From NCBI GenBank assembly GCA_022775905.1, contig JALFJX010000025.1, positions 26,256 through 90,255 on the forward strand: a stretch of 64,000 bases of DNA, in the 5' to 3' direction. A model generated the notes under the pieces. The model did no database searches and was not told the DNA's origin. It saw only the letters and a program-made list of their open reading frames with translations. A program made the position numbers and the translations under genes. How positions within the stretch are numbered: the stretch's first letter is position 1; each line of letters begins with the position of its first letter. Below, one piece after another: positions 1 to 8,414 of the stretch. Source of the DNA: Methanobrevibacter sp. Lineage in GTDB: Archaea > Methanobacteriota > Methanobacteria > Methanobacteriales > Methanobacteriaceae.

Positions 1-452
1 AAGGACCTAATGGAGAAGATTCCAGAAAATTTACATATCCTAATGTAAGTATTAAAGAAGAAGAAGATGTTGTTGTTTTAGAAACAACATTTCCTAAAAA
101 GAAAGATAAAGCAATGATTGGAACTACAAGAGCACACATTAACAATATGATTATTGGTGTTACTGATGGTTTTACTTACCATATGAAAATCGTATTTGCT
201 CACTTTCCAATGACTGTAAAAGTTCAAAAAGATACTGTAGTAATTGACAACTTCCTCGGGGAAAGACACCCAAGAACTGCTAAAATCGTAGGTTCTTCTA
301 AAGTAGCAGTTAAAGGTGATGCGGTAACAGTTACAGGTATTAATAAGGAACATGTTGGTCAAACTATGGCTAACTTAGAACAAGCAACTAAAATTAAAGG
401 AAGAGATCCTAGAGTATTCCAAGATGGAATATACTTAATTAGCAAAGAATAA
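1..452 (+). CDS. rpl6p: Large ribosomal subunit protein uL6 (L6), 5'-truncated by the window edge
   Basis: This is the C-terminal part of archaeal ribosomal protein uL6, which sits near the factor-binding site of the large subunit. The reading frame is open from base 3, well upstream of the internal ATG at 114, so the true start lies outside the window. The conserved L6 block around GTTRAHINNMI and the later GRDPRVFQDGIY ending are both visible. It is followed 14 bases later by rpl32e, the usual archaeal spc-operon order. Identity is secure; only the N-terminus is missing. Confidence 0.95.
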   Translation, partial: GPNGEDSRKFTYPNVSIKEEEDVVVLETTFPKKKDKAMIGTTRAHINNMIIGVTDGFTYHMKIVFAHFPMTVKVQKDTVVIDNFLGERHPRTAKIVGSSKVAVKGDAVTVTGINKEHVGQTMANLEQATKIKGRDPRVFQDGIYLISKE

Positions 453-466
453 ATTTGGTGATTTAA

Positions 467-796
467 ATGGCTAATAAAAGATTTAAAAGACAAGAATATG
501 CTCGTTATAAAAAACTTGGAATCAAATGGAGACGCCCTAGAGGTAAAACCAGTAAAATGAGAAGATATGAAGCTGGTAAACCTGATATGCCAGCAATTGG
601 TTACAGAACCCCTAGAGCTATTAGGGATTTACACCCTTCAGGATTCAAAGATGTTCTTGTTCACAATATGCAAGAATTAGAAGACTTAGACCCAGCTACT
701 GAAGCTGCAAGAATAAGTGCTTCTATCGGGAAAAGGAAAAAAGATTTAATGCTCGCAAAAGCATTAGAACTTGGTATTAAAGTTTTAAATAAATAA
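467..796 (+). CDS. rpl32e: Large ribosomal subunit protein eL32
   Basis: Archaeal/eukaryotic-type ribosomal protein eL32, an rRNA-binding protein of the large subunit. The 109-residue product is very basic at its N-terminus (KRFKRQEYARYKKLG) and has the family segment GYRTPRAIRDLHPSG near the middle. At 109 residues it lacks the long N-terminal extension found in some archaea. A GGTGA motif lies just upstream of the ATG. It follows rpl6p and is separated from rpl19e by a structured 126-base gap, which suggests separate control of the downstream genes. Confidence 0.95.
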   Translation: MANKRFKRQEYARYKKLGIKWRRPRGKTSKMRRYEAGKPDMPAIGYRTPRAIRDLHPSGFKDVLVHNMQELEDLDPATEAARISASIGKRKKDLMLAKALELGIKVLNK

Positions 797-808
797 ATCA
801 TAATTATA

Positions 809-905
809 AGTCAATCAATTCCGGGGTTTTATGAATTGATATGACTATTAAATTATTAAATTAAAAAAAGGGAATTTAGATAAAATATCTAAATCAGCTA
901 TGCTG
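809..905 (+). promoter_or_regulatory. Structured leader upstream of rpl19e: three tandem hairpins
   Basis: The gap between rpl32e and rpl19e contains three stem-loops. The first pairs 809-821 with 833-846 (13 base pairs with one bulged A) around a GGGG-containing loop. The second is a perfect 9-base-pair stem, 874-882 with 886-894. The third pairs CAGC at 895-898 with GCTG at 902-905, directly before the rpl19e ribosome binding site GGAGG. Placement inside a ribosomal operon and next to a ribosome binding site suggests translational or attenuation control. The pairing is seen directly; the function is inferred. Confidence 0.5.
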
Positions 906-922
906 TATGGAGGATTATATAT

Positions 923-1378
923 ATGAATCTTACAACTCAAAAAAGATTAGCTGCTAGCATCCTCAAAGTAGGACTTAATCGTGTATGGATTGACCCAGAA
1001 AGATTAGAAGAAGTTTCTATGGCGATCACTAGGGAAGGTGTAAAGCAGTTAATTAATGATGGAGCTATTAAAGCTAAACCTCAAAAAGGTATTAGTAGCT
1101 ACAGATCTAAAAAAATTAAAGAACAAAAAGCAAAAGGAAAAAGAAAAGGTAGAGGTAGTATTAAAGGAGCTAAAAAAGCACGTACTCCTAAGAAAAAAGC
1201 TTGGATGACTACCATCAGAGCTTTAAGGAAAGATCTTAAAGAAATGCGTGAAGAAGAAGTAATTGATGTTACTACCTACCGTAAATTATACAAAATGGCT
1301 AAGGGTGGCGCATTCAGAAGTAAATCTTACATGAGAAACTATGCCCGTGACCATGATTTAATTAAAGGAGATGAGTAA
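923..1378 (+). CDS. rpl19e: Large ribosomal subunit protein eL19
   Basis: Ribosomal protein eL19, a long-helix protein of the large subunit that bridges to the small subunit. It begins with the family sequence MNLTTQKRLAASILKVG, followed by a basic stretch (residues 50-90, many K and R) and the HDLIKGDE-like C-terminus. The length of 151 residues is normal for archaea. The start is supported by a strong GGAGG about ten bases upstream, at the end of a structured leader. Its stop is followed two bases later by rpl18p, so the genes are clearly co-transcribed. Confidence 0.96.
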   Translation: MNLTTQKRLAASILKVGLNRVWIDPERLEEVSMAITREGVKQLINDGAIKAKPQKGISSYRSKKIKEQKAKGKRKGRGSIKGAKKARTPKKKAWMTTIRALRKDLKEMREEEVIDVTTYRKLYKMAKGGAFRSKSYMRNYARDHDLIKGDE

Positions 1379-1380
1379 AC

Positions 1381-1962
1381 ATGGCACATGGAACTAACTA
1401 TAAAGTAGCTTTCAGAAGAAGAAGAGAAGGTAAAACTGATTACGCAGCAAGAATGAAATTAGTTAACTACGACAAAGCTCGTTTAGTTGTTAGAGTTTCT
1501 AACTCTCATGCTACTGTTCAAGTTATCAATTACGCTCCTGAAGGAGATTTAACTGTTGCTTCAGCTGTAAGTAAACAATTAGCAAAATACGGTTACTTAG
1601 GACACACTGGAAACATTACTGCATTCTATTTAACCGCTTATCTCTGTGCTAAAAGAGCTTTAGCTCAAGGTGTTGAAAATGCAATTTTAGACATTGGTTT
1701 AAAATCCCCAATTAAAGGATCCAAAATCTTCGCAGCTCTCCAAGGTGCTGTTGATGCAGGTTTAGAAGTCCCTCATGGTGATTTCATCTTCCCAGATGAA
1801 GACCGTATTAATGGAGGACACATTGCTGCATATGCAGAATCCTTAGATGCAGAAGAAGTTGCTAAAAAATTCTCAAAGTATTTCGAAAGAGGTCTCGATC
1901 CTAAAGATTTACCTGCAAACTTTGAAGAAACTATTAAAAATATTGATGAGGCAGAGGAATAA
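1381..1962 (+). CDS. rpl18p: Large ribosomal subunit protein uL18 (archaeal L18)
   Basis: Archaeal uL18 binds 5S rRNA in the central protuberance. The 193-residue protein starts with [21 protein letters not shown], typical of the longer archaeal/eukaryotic form, and carries the 5S-binding region with R and K clusters in the first 60 residues. It lies between rpl19e and rps5p with gaps of only two bases on each side, so translational coupling is likely. Confidence 0.95.
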   Translation: MAHGTNYKVAFRRRREGKTDYAARMKLVNYDKARLVVRVSNSHATVQVINYAPEGDLTVASAVSKQLAKYGYLGHTGNITAFYLTAYLCAKRALAQGVENAILDIGLKSPIKGSKIFAALQGAVDAGLEVPHGDFIFPDEDRINGGHIAAYAESLDAEEVAKKFSKYFERGLDPKDLPANFEETIKNIDEAEE

Positions 1963-1964
1963 GT

Positions 1965-2606
1965 ATGAGTTTTAATATTGATGAATGGGAACCTAAAACT
2001 AAATTAGGTACCTTAGTTAAAGATGGAACCATTACTGATATCGATGAAATCTTCGAAAAAGGTCTCCCTATTATGGAATTAGAAATTGTCGATGCATTAA
2101 TTCCTGATTTAGAAGAAGAAGTAATGGATGTTAACTTAGTTCAAAGGATGCACAAATCTGGTAGAAAAGTTAATTTCAGAGTAATTGTTGCTGTAGGTAA
2201 CAAAAATGGTTACGTAGGATTAGGCCAAGGTAAAGCTAAAGAGGTTGGTCCTGCTATTAGAAAAGCTGTAGACAACGCTAAATACAATCTTATTAAAGTA
2301 AGAAGAGGTTGTGGAGATTGGGGTTGTGTATGTGGAAGAGAACACACAGTACCATTCAAAGTACAAGGTAAAACCAGTAGTGTAAGTGTAAACTTAATCC
2401 CTGCACCTGCAGGAGTAGGTTTAGTAATTGGTGATGTTGGTAAAACTATCTTAAAACTTGCTGGTATTCATGATGTATGGTCTCAATCTTTCGGACAAAC
2501 TCAAACTACTGTAAACTTCGCTAATGCAGTATTTGCTGCTTTAAAAGAATTAAGTAATGTAAAAGCAAGTCAAGAAGACCTCAAAAAAATGGGCGTTAAC
2601 TACTAA
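1965..2606 (+). CDS. rps5p: Small ribosomal subunit protein uS5 (S5)
   Basis: Ribosomal protein uS5, involved in decoding accuracy and mRNA entry. The 213-residue archaeal form has the N-terminal extension ending in EWEPKTKLG, the double-stranded-RNA-binding-like S5 domain ([19 protein letters not shown] near residues 70-90) and the C-terminal S5 domain with PAPAGVGLV. Two close Cys residues occur in the segment [13 protein letters not shown] (near 118-130), as in many archaeal S5 proteins. It is tightly packed in the operon. Confidence 0.96.
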   Translation: MSFNIDEWEPKTKLGTLVKDGTITDIDEIFEKGLPIMELEIVDALIPDLEEEVMDVNLVQRMHKSGRKVNFRVIVAVGNKNGYVGLGQGKAKEVGPAIRKAVDNAKYNLIKVRRGCGDWGCVCGREHTVPFKVQGKTSSVSVNLIPAPAGVGLVIGDVGKTILKLAGIHDVWSQSFGQTQTTVNFANAVFAALKELSNVKASQEDLKKMGVNY

Positions 2607-2617
2607 ATGGTGATTAT

Positions 2618-3076
2618 ATGTTTTTAGTTATTAGAGTTAGAGGAACTACTGGTGTTATCCAAAATATTGCTGACACCTTAGATATGTTAAGACTTAACAG
2701 AATCAGCCACGCAGTACTCGTTGATGAAAACCCTAGTTACGAAGGTATGCTTCAAAAAGCTAAGGATTACATCACCTGGGGTGAAGTTGATGCAGATTGT
2801 TTAGCTGCTATCATCGCTAAAAGAGGTAGACTCCCAGGTAATGTAAAAGTTACTGACGAATACGTTGCTGAAAATACTGATTACAAAGACATCGCAGATT
2901 TAGCTAAAGCAGTTGTTGAAGCTAAAGTTAAATTAGCTGATGTAGGAATCAAACCTGTATTCCGTTTACACCCTCCTAGAAAAGGATACGAAGACATTCG
3001 TTTATCCGTACAAGAAGGCGGATCCTTAGGTTACAGGGGAGAAAATATTAAAGATCTCGCAAAGAAAATGCTTTAA
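2618..3076 (+). CDS. rpl30p: Large ribosomal subunit protein uL30 (L30)
   Basis: Archaeal uL30. The 152-residue length is typical of the archaeal/eukaryotic L7e-like form rather than the 60-residue bacterial form. The L30 fold core ([26 protein letters not shown]) is at the N-terminus, and the HPPRKGYE segment near the C-terminus is characteristic. It starts 11 bases after rps5p with GGTGAT as ribosome binding site. Confidence 0.95.
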   Translation: MFLVIRVRGTTGVIQNIADTLDMLRLNRISHAVLVDENPSYEGMLQKAKDYITWGEVDADCLAAIIAKRGRLPGNVKVTDEYVAENTDYKDIADLAKAVVEAKVKLADVGIKPVFRLHPPRKGYEDIRLSVQEGGSLGYRGENIKDLAKKML

Positions 3077-3091
3077 ATCAGGTGTATATTT

Positions 3092-3529
3092 ATGATTAGA
3101 ACAAAACGTAAAATTAACAAACAAAGAGGTTCTAGATCCAACGGTGGAGGCTGTACCAAAAAACGTAGAGGTGCAGGTAACAAAGGTGGTAAAGGTAAAG
3201 CAGGTATGGGTAAACAACACTGGACCTGGACTGTAATCCACGATCGTGACCACTTTGGTAAACACGGTTTCAAAAGACCTCAAAAAATGATTAATAAAGT
3301 CAATGCTGTTAATTTAAACTACTTAGAAGAACAAGCTGATAAATTACTCGCAAGCGGTAAAGCATCTCAAGATGGTGGTGCTATTGTAATTGATGTAACT
3401 GAATTAGGTTACGACAAAGTTTTAGGTAAAGGTAAAATTACCAAAACTTTCAAAATTTCAGCTCCTCAATTTTCAGCATCTGCTGTTGAAAAAATTGAAG
3501 AATTAGGAGGAGAAGCTATAGAATTATAG
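3092..3529 (+). CDS. rpl15p: Large ribosomal subunit protein uL15 (L15)
   Basis: Archaeal uL15, a glycine- and lysine-rich early assembly protein of the large subunit. The N-terminal tail (residues 1-50) is rich in GG, KK and RR, and the globular part begins after HDRDHFGKHGF. The length of 145 residues is normal. The stop codon lies inside a perfect stem-loop followed by a T-run, so part of the transcription probably ends here before secY. Confidence 0.95.
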   Translation: MIRTKRKINKQRGSRSNGGGCTKKRRGAGNKGGKGKAGMGKQHWTWTVIHDRDHFGKHGFKRPQKMINKVNAVNLNYLEEQADKLLASGKASQDGGAIVIDVTELGYDKVLGKGKITKTFKISAPQFSASAVEKIEELGGEAIEL

Positions 3530-3544
3530 CTTTTTTCTCTTTTT
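3513..3544 (+). terminator. Intrinsic-type terminator overlapping the rpl15p stop codon
   Basis: AAGCTATA at 3513-3520 pairs perfectly with TATAGCTT at 3525-3532 across a GAAT loop and runs into a T-rich tract. The stop codon TAG of rpl15p lies in the 3' arm. secY starts 30 bases later, so this is probably a partial terminator that lowers expression of the downstream genes. Confidence 0.55.
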
Positions 3545-3561
3545 ATTATTAGAGGAAAAAA

Positions 3562-4923
3562 ATGTCCGCACTAGAATTTTTAGAGCCTGTCTTTAAAGTT
3601 ATCCCTGAAGTTAAATCTCCTGTTCACAGAGAAGACTTCAATGAAAAACTCAAATGGACTGCTCTTGTTTTAGTTTTATATTTTATATTAACTCAAATTC
3701 CGTTATATGGGTTAGCTCCTGGAGCTATTGATTCATTTGCTCAGTTAAGAGCAGTTATGGCAGGAAGTTTCGGTTCTATTCTTACTTTAGGTATTGGTCC
3801 GATTGTTACTGCATCTATTGTTTTACAATTATTAGTTGGTTCAAATCTTTTGGATTTAGATTTGTCTTCTCATAAGGATAAATCACATTTCCAAGCTACT
3901 CAAAAGATTCTTTCCATTGTTTTTACAGTATTCGAAGCAAGTGTTTTGGTATTAACTGGTAACTTAGTTCCTATGGATGGTTCTTATACCTTGATATTAA
4001 TTGCTCAACTTGTTGTTGGTGCATTAGTAATTATTTACCTTGATGAAGTTGTTTCAAAATGGGGATTCGGTAGTGGTATTGGTTTATTCATTGCAGCTGG
4101 TGTATGTCAAGCTATTATTGTAGGTACATTCAGTATCTTAAATGGTTCTGACGGATTGTTAGCAGGTATTATTCCTAAATTTATCCAACTAGCTTCTGCT
4201 GGTACTTTTGACTTTTCAATATTGATTCCATTAATTGCAACCATTATTGTATTCTTAGTTGTATTGTATGGTGAATCAATGAAAGTGGAAATCCCTATTT
4301 CTCATGGTCAAGTTAAAGGTCACGGTAGAATTAGAGGATCTGTTGGTAAATATCCATTAAAATTTGTTTACTCAAGTAATATGCCTGTAATTTTAACAAG
4401 TGCATTACTTGTAAATGTTACTTTATTTGCAAATGTTTTCCAAAAAATTGGTGTTCCAATTTTAGGACATCTTCAAAATGGTAAAGCTGTTGATGGTATT
4501 GCTTGGTTATTGTCCACACCTAACTTAACCATGTTTATTACAGAACCTATTCACGTTCTTGTATATGCAGTATTCTTCATTGCATGTTGTATGTTATTCT
4601 CATACTTATGGGTAGAAATCAGCGGATTAAATGCTAAAAAGATTTCTGAGCAACTTCATAAATCTGGTATTCAAATACCTGGATTCAGAAGTAGTAAACG
4701 TCAATTATATAAAATTTTGAAAAAATATATTCCTGCACTTACCATTATCAGTGGTATTTATGTAGGTCTTATTGCTTTCCTTGCAGATTTAACTGGTGCT
4801 TTAGGTGGAGGTACTGGTGTATTGCTTACTGTAGGTATTCTCCATAAACTTTATGAAGAAATGGCTCAAGAGCAACTTATGTCCGCAAATCCTGTTTTAA
4901 GGAAAGTTTTAGGAGGAGATTAA
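3562..4923 (+). CDS. secY: Protein translocase subunit SecY
   Basis: SecY is the channel-forming subunit of the Sec translocase in the cytoplasmic membrane (Sec61-alpha homologue). The 453-residue protein shows about ten hydrophobic segments, including the first helix (LVLYFILTQIPLYGL) and the plug-bearing region after it. Cytoplasmic loops carry conserved basic patches, such as VKGHGRIRGSVGKYP near residues 252-266 and the SGLNAKKISEQL segment near 353-364. The usual archaeal position after rpl15p is preserved. The gene end overlaps a second stem-loop terminator. Confidence 0.96.
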   Translation: MSALEFLEPVFKVIPEVKSPVHREDFNEKLKWTALVLVLYFILTQIPLYGLAPGAIDSFAQLRAVMAGSFGSILTLGIGPIVTASIVLQLLVGSNLLDLDLSSHKDKSHFQATQKILSIVFTVFEASVLVLTGNLVPMDGSYTLILIAQLVVGALVIIYLDEVVSKWGFGSGIGLFIAAGVCQAIIVGTFSILNGSDGLLAGIIPKFIQLASAGTFDFSILIPLIATIIVFLVVLYGESMKVEIPISHGQVKGHGRIRGSVGKYPLKFVYSSNMPVILTSALLVNVTLFANVFQKIGVPILGHLQNGKAVDGIAWLLSTPNLTMFITEPIHVLVYAVFFIACCMLFSYLWVEISGLNAKKISEQLHKSGIQIPGFRSSKRQLYKILKKYIPALTIISGIYVGLIAFLADLTGALGGGTGVLLTVGILHKLYEEMAQEQLMSANPVLRKVLGGD

Positions 4924-4937
4924 TTTCTCCTTTTTTT
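4914..4937 (+). terminator. Intrinsic-type terminator overlapping the secY stop codon
   Basis: AGGAGA at 4914-4919 pairs with TCTCCT at 4926-4931 around TTAATT, and the T-run continues to 4937. The secY stop codon TAA lies in the loop. This is the second stop-overlapping stem-loop in the operon. Confidence 0.5.
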
Positions 4938-4961
4938 CTTTTAACAATATGGGGGATTAAA

Positions 4962-5522
4962 ATGAAATTAGTAGTATTAACCGGTATTCCTGGTTCTGGA
5001 AGTACAACTTTACTTAATAAAGCTTTAGAAAAAGTTGAATATGTTCACTTAAATTATGGGGACATAATGACTGAAATTGCTATTAAGGAAAATATTGTTG
5101 AAGATAGAGATTCTTTAAGAAAATTACCAGCTGAAACACAAAAAGAAATTCAAGCTAAAGCAGCTAAAGAAATTAAACAAAGATCTGAAAATGATAATGT
5201 TATTGTAGATACTCATTGTACTATTAACACACCTGCAGGATTTTTACCAGGTCTCCCAATTTGGGTTTTAGAACAATTACAACCAGATCTTTTTATTTTA
5301 ATTGAAGCTAACGCTGATGAAATCATTTACAGAAGATTAAATGATGAAACTCGTCAAAGAGATGTTCAAAAAGCTAAAGAAATTCAATTACATCAAGAAA
5401 TGAACAGAGCAACTTCTATGGCTTATGCAACTTTAACAGGTGCTACTGTTAAAATCGTAGAAAACCATGATAATCATTTAGATTCATCTGTTTCAAAATT
5501 AGTTGATGTTTTAAATTTATAA
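4962..5522 (+). CDS. adkA: Archaeal adenylate kinase
   Basis: AdkA converts AMP and ATP into two ADP. The 186-residue length matches the archaeal AdkA family, which is distinct from the bacterial enzyme. The nucleotide-binding loop GIPGSGSTT occupies residues 8-16 and has Ser where most P-loop kinases have Lys; methanogen AdkA proteins are known to lack this Lys, so the substitution is not a sign of inactivity. The later segment VIVDTHCTINTPAGFLPG matches the AMP-binding area. A GGGGG ribosome binding site precedes the ATG. Confidence 0.93.
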   Translation: MKLVVLTGIPGSGSTTLLNKALEKVEYVHLNYGDIMTEIAIKENIVEDRDSLRKLPAETQKEIQAKAAKEIKQRSENDNVIVDTHCTINTPAGFLPGLPIWVLEQLQPDLFILIEANADEIIYRRLNDETRQRDVQKAKEIQLHQEMNRATSMAYATLTGATVKIVENHDNHLDSSVSKLVDVLNL

Positions 5523-5542
5523 ATTATTAATAGAGGTATATT

Positions 5543-6121
5543 ATGTTTGATATTATGGGAATGGTTTACGGTGTTTTAAACGCTATTTTCAATCCGATTC
5601 TTGCTATGGATCCAAATCCAAGCAATCCAGCTTTAACTGTATTGATTATTGCATTCATTGTATCTTTAATTACAACTGTTGCTAATAAGTATTTGGTTGA
5701 TCAAGATGCATTAAATGAAAAACAATTAAAAATGAAAGAGTTCAATAAAGAACTTAGAGATGCTCAAAAAAGAGGAGACGGTAAAAAACTTGCTGAACTC
5801 CAAGCTAGACAAACTGAAATCATGAAAGAAAATACTGCAATGATGTCAGAACAATTCAAACCAATGATTGTTACTTTTGTCCCAATTATTTTAATATTCT
5901 TTTGGATGAGAGCATCTGCAATTAATGATTTAGTAGTAATATTACCAACTACTGTTTATTGGGTTACTTTAACTCCACTTTGGCATGTTGTAGGTAGTAT
6001 TTTCTATGGTGGTGAAGCTACCATTCCATATGGAATTGGTTGGTTGTTATGGTATATGATTTGTACTTTTGGCATGAGTCAAATATTAAGAAAATTCCTA
6101 GGATTCAAACAAGGGTTCTAA
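5543..6121 (+). CDS. EMC3/TMCO1-family (DUF106) membrane protein, YidC-like insertase
   Basis: Archaeal DUF106 protein, related to the YidC/Oxa1/EMC3 family of membrane insertases. The 192 residues show an N-terminal hydrophobic segment (about 27-50), a charged coiled coil (about 55-105, rich in K and E) and two or more C-terminal hydrophobic segments. The order of one helix, a charged hairpin and then further helices is typical of archaeal YidC-like proteins. The gene sits two genes after secY, consistent with a role in co-translational membrane insertion. The insertase role is known for the family and inferred here. Confidence 0.85.
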   Translation: MFDIMGMVYGVLNAIFNPILAMDPNPSNPALTVLIIAFIVSLITTVANKYLVDQDALNEKQLKMKEFNKELRDAQKRGDGKKLAELQARQTEIMKENTAMMSEQFKPMIVTFVPIILIFFWMRASAINDLVVILPTTVYWVTLTPLWHVVGSIFYGGEATIPYGIGWLLWYMICTFGMSQILRKFLGFKQGF

Positions 6122-6141
6122 ATAACCCTAAAAACTATACC

Positions 6142-6149
6142 TTTATAAA
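6142..6149 (+). promoter_or_regulatory. Possible TATA box upstream of rpl34e
   Basis: TTTATAAA occurs in a 115-base gap before rpl34e and is preceded by an A-rich segment. A second AT-rich box (ATATATAAATA) lies about 15 bases downstream, so the exact promoter is uncertain. An internal promoter for rpl34e-cmk-rpl14e is plausible. Confidence 0.35.
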
Positions 6150-6236
6150 TAATGAGTAATAGATATATAAATATTCTATTTTGAATACGCTATTACACAA
6201 TTATTCAAATTATTAAAAATTATTATAGGTGATTAA

Positions 6237-6503
6237 ATGCCTGCTAATAGGTTCAGATCAAGATCATATAAAAGAGTTCATAAAAACACTCCTGGTGGAG
6301 AAAATGTTTTAAGATACAAAAAGAAAAAACCATCTAAGCATGTTTGTGCTGAATGTGGTGCAGTATTACATGGTGTTCCTCGTGGACGTCCATATGAAAT
6401 TGGAAAATTATCAAAAACCGCTAAAAGACCTAGCCGTCCATACGGTGGGTACTTATGTTCAGCTTGTGCTCGTAAACTTTTCAAAAACGAGGCTAGAAAA
6501 TAA
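6237..6503 (+). CDS. rpl34e: Large ribosomal subunit protein eL34
   Basis: Ribosomal protein eL34, a zinc-ribbon protein of the large subunit. The 88-residue product is basic and has two CxxC motifs: CAEC at about residues 38-41 and CSAC at about 74-77. It begins [21 protein letters not shown], typical for archaea. Its stop codon overlaps the cmk start by one base (TAATG), implying translational coupling. Confidence 0.95.
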   Translation: MPANRFRSRSYKRVHKNTPGGENVLRYKKKKPSKHVCAECGAVLHGVPRGRPYEIGKLSKTAKRPSRPYGGYLCSACARKLFKNEARK

Positions 6504-7024
6504 TGATAATTACAATCGGCGGGTTAGCTGGAACTGGAACAACAACACTTGCCCAAGTGTTAAGTGAAAAATTGAATGTTCCTTATATTTCTGCAGGTTT
6601 TATCTTTAGAGAAATGGCTGCTGAGAGGGGAATGAGTGTTCTTGAATTCAGTGAATTTGCTGAAGGTAATGATGAAATAGATAAGGAAATTGATAAGCGT
6701 CAAGCTGAAAAAGCTAAGTCTACAGATAATTTGATTCTTGAAGGAAGATTGTCTGCATTTTTTGTTGATAATGCTGATTTGAGAATTTGTTTAATGACTC
6801 CATTTGATGTTAGATCCAAAAGGATTGCTGAAAGAGAGAACAAATCTGTTGATGTAGCTAAAAGCGAAATTATTATTCGTGAAGAAAGCGAAGTTTTAAG
6901 ATACAAAGAAATCCATAATATTGATATCAGTAATATGGAAATCTATGATTTAATTATAAATACTGATAGCTTTGATCCAGAAAGCATATCAGAAATCATT
7001 ACAACAACATTAAAGGTGATATAA
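6503..7024 (+). CDS. cmk: Cytidylate kinase (archaeal type)
   Basis: CMP kinase phosphorylates CMP and dCMP to the diphosphates. The 173-residue archaeal form has the nucleotide-binding loop GGLAGTGTTTLAQ near residues 6-18, again without the usual Lys, as in many archaeal Cmk proteins. A lid-like basic region (RSKRIAERENK) follows later. It overlaps the rpl34e stop by one base and is followed directly, with no spacer, by rpl14e, the conserved archaeal arrangement. Confidence 0.92.
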   Translation: MIITIGGLAGTGTTTLAQVLSEKLNVPYISAGFIFREMAAERGMSVLEFSEFAEGNDEIDKEIDKRQAEKAKSTDNLILEGRLSAFFVDNADLRICLMTPFDVRSKRIAERENKSVDVAKSEIIIREESEVLRYKEIHNIDISNMEIYDLIINTDSFDPESISEIITTTLKVI

Positions 7025-7246
7025 ATGGCATCAATCGAAGTAGGTAGAGTATGTGTTAAAACTGCTGGTAGAGAAGCAGGCGAAAAATGCGCAATCGTTG
7101 AAATTATCGATGAAAACTTTGTAGAAGTAATTGGTGAAGCTGTAAAAAACAGAAGATGTAACATCGCTCACTTAGAACCAACTGCAGATTCTATCGATGT
7201 TTCTGGTGATGCAGAATCTATCAAAGCAGCTTTAGCTGGCTTATAA
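7025..7246 (+). CDS. rpl14e: Large ribosomal subunit protein eL14
   Basis: Ribosomal protein eL14. The 73-residue archaeal form is a single KOW/SH3-like domain with the pattern EVGRVCVKTAGREAGEKCAIVE and later RCNIAHLEP. It starts immediately after the cmk stop codon. A hairpin with a T-run follows, then cbf5. Confidence 0.94.
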   Translation: MASIEVGRVCVKTAGREAGEKCAIVEIIDENFVEVIGEAVKNRRCNIAHLEPTADSIDVSGDAESIKAALAGL

Positions 7247-7252
7247 ATTTAA

Positions 7253-7285
7253 ATGAATAATTTAATTTATTCATATCTTTTTTTA
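7253..7285 (+). terminator. Intrinsic-type terminator after rpl14e
   Basis: ATGAATAA at 7253-7260 pairs perfectly with TTATTCAT at 7267-7274 around TTTAAT and is followed by a T-rich tract. It separates rpl14e from cbf5, which starts 40 bases further on. Confidence 0.55.
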
Positions 7286-7324
7286 TTTAACTATTTTTTT
7301 ATTTAATATTCAAGGGTTTATTTT

Positions 7325-8290
7325 ATGAAGTTCAATATGGTAGTCAAGTCTAAAAGTTTTACTTCTCCTGAGTTTGGATGTAAACCGGAGGAAAGAGAAA
7401 TTTCTGAATATATTTCTAAAGGAGTTATTAATTTAGATAAGCCATCTGGTCCAACTTCTCATGAAATTGATTCTTGGGTTAAAAGAATTTTACCGTTGGA
7501 AAAATCAGGACATGGTGGAACATTAGATCCTAAAGTAACTGGAATTTTACCTGTTGGTTTGGATGATGCAACCAGAGCGATTCAATTATTATTGACTGCT
7601 CCTAAGGAATATGTATGTTTATTAACATTCCATCAAGATGTGCCTGAAGATAGAATTCGTGAAGTGTTTGCTGAATTCACTGGTAAAATTTATCAACTTC
7701 CACCTGTAAAATCTGCTGTAAAACGTGAATTAAGAACACGTAATGTGTATTATGCTACCATTTATGAAATTGATGGTCGTGATGTTTTATTCAGAATAGG
7801 TTGTGAAGCTGGAACTTATGTTAGAACTTACTGCCATAATATTGGTGAAGCTTTGGGTGTTGGAGCACATATGGCTGAACTTAGAAGGACACAGGTAGGT
7901 TCATTCAATGAAAAAAATAATTTGGTTACATTACAGGATGTAACTGATGCATATCATTTCTATATTGAAGATGGGGATGATTCATTCTTGCGTCAAGCAA
8001 TTATGCCAATGGAAAGGGCTGCGGACTATCTACCAAAAATCATTGTTAAGGATTCTGCAGTTGATGCAATTTGTCATGGTGCTGATTTGGCATGTGGTGG
8101 AATTGCAGAACTTGCTGATAATATTCAAAAGAATGATATTGTGGCAATATTTACACTTAAAGGTGAATTAGTTGGTGCAGGTCGTTCTTTATTAACTTCA
8201 AATGAAATTTTAGAATCTGACTCAGGTTTTGCAGTTAATGTTTCTAAAGTATTGATGAAGCCAGATACTTATCCAAGATTCTGGAAATAA
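7325..8290 (+). CDS. cbf5: RNA-guided pseudouridine synthase Cbf5 (archaeal TruB/dyskerin)
   Basis: Catalytic subunit of archaeal H/ACA ribonucleoproteins, which also makes tRNA pseudouridine 55. The 321-residue protein has the catalytic TruB motif HGGTLDPKVTGILPV near residues 65-79 with the active Asp, the KEYVC segment, and a C-terminal PUA domain (about 238-315, with DIVAIFTLKGELVGAG). Position after cmk and rpl14e is the standard archaeal order. Start at 7325 is supported by AAGGG a few bases upstream. It ends just before the adhesin pseudogenes. Confidence 0.95.
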   Translation: MKFNMVVKSKSFTSPEFGCKPEEREISEYISKGVINLDKPSGPTSHEIDSWVKRILPLEKSGHGGTLDPKVTGILPVGLDDATRAIQLLLTAPKEYVCLLTFHQDVPEDRIREVFAEFTGKIYQLPPVKSAVKRELRTRNVYYATIYEIDGRDVLFRIGCEAGTYVRTYCHNIGEALGVGAHMAELRRTQVGSFNEKNNLVTLQDVTDAYHFYIEDGDDSFLRQAIMPMERAADYLPKIIVKDSAVDAICHGADLACGGIAELADNIQKNDIVAIFTLKGELVGAGRSLLTSNEILESDSGFAVNVSKVLMKPDTYPRFWK

Positions 8291-8414
8291 TTTTCTTGTA
8301 TTTTTGACCCAAGTGGTTAAAATACTAATGTTTAAATTAAATAAAGAGGTAATATTTCTTTTGTGAATATTATTTTATGTTGATTGTTATATTTTATATA
8401 TGAGGTTTGTTATT

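Noticed and set aside
6340..6567. Open plus-strand frame overlapping rpl34e and cmk
   Set aside because: It lies in another frame of two certain, coupled genes and has no ribosome binding site.
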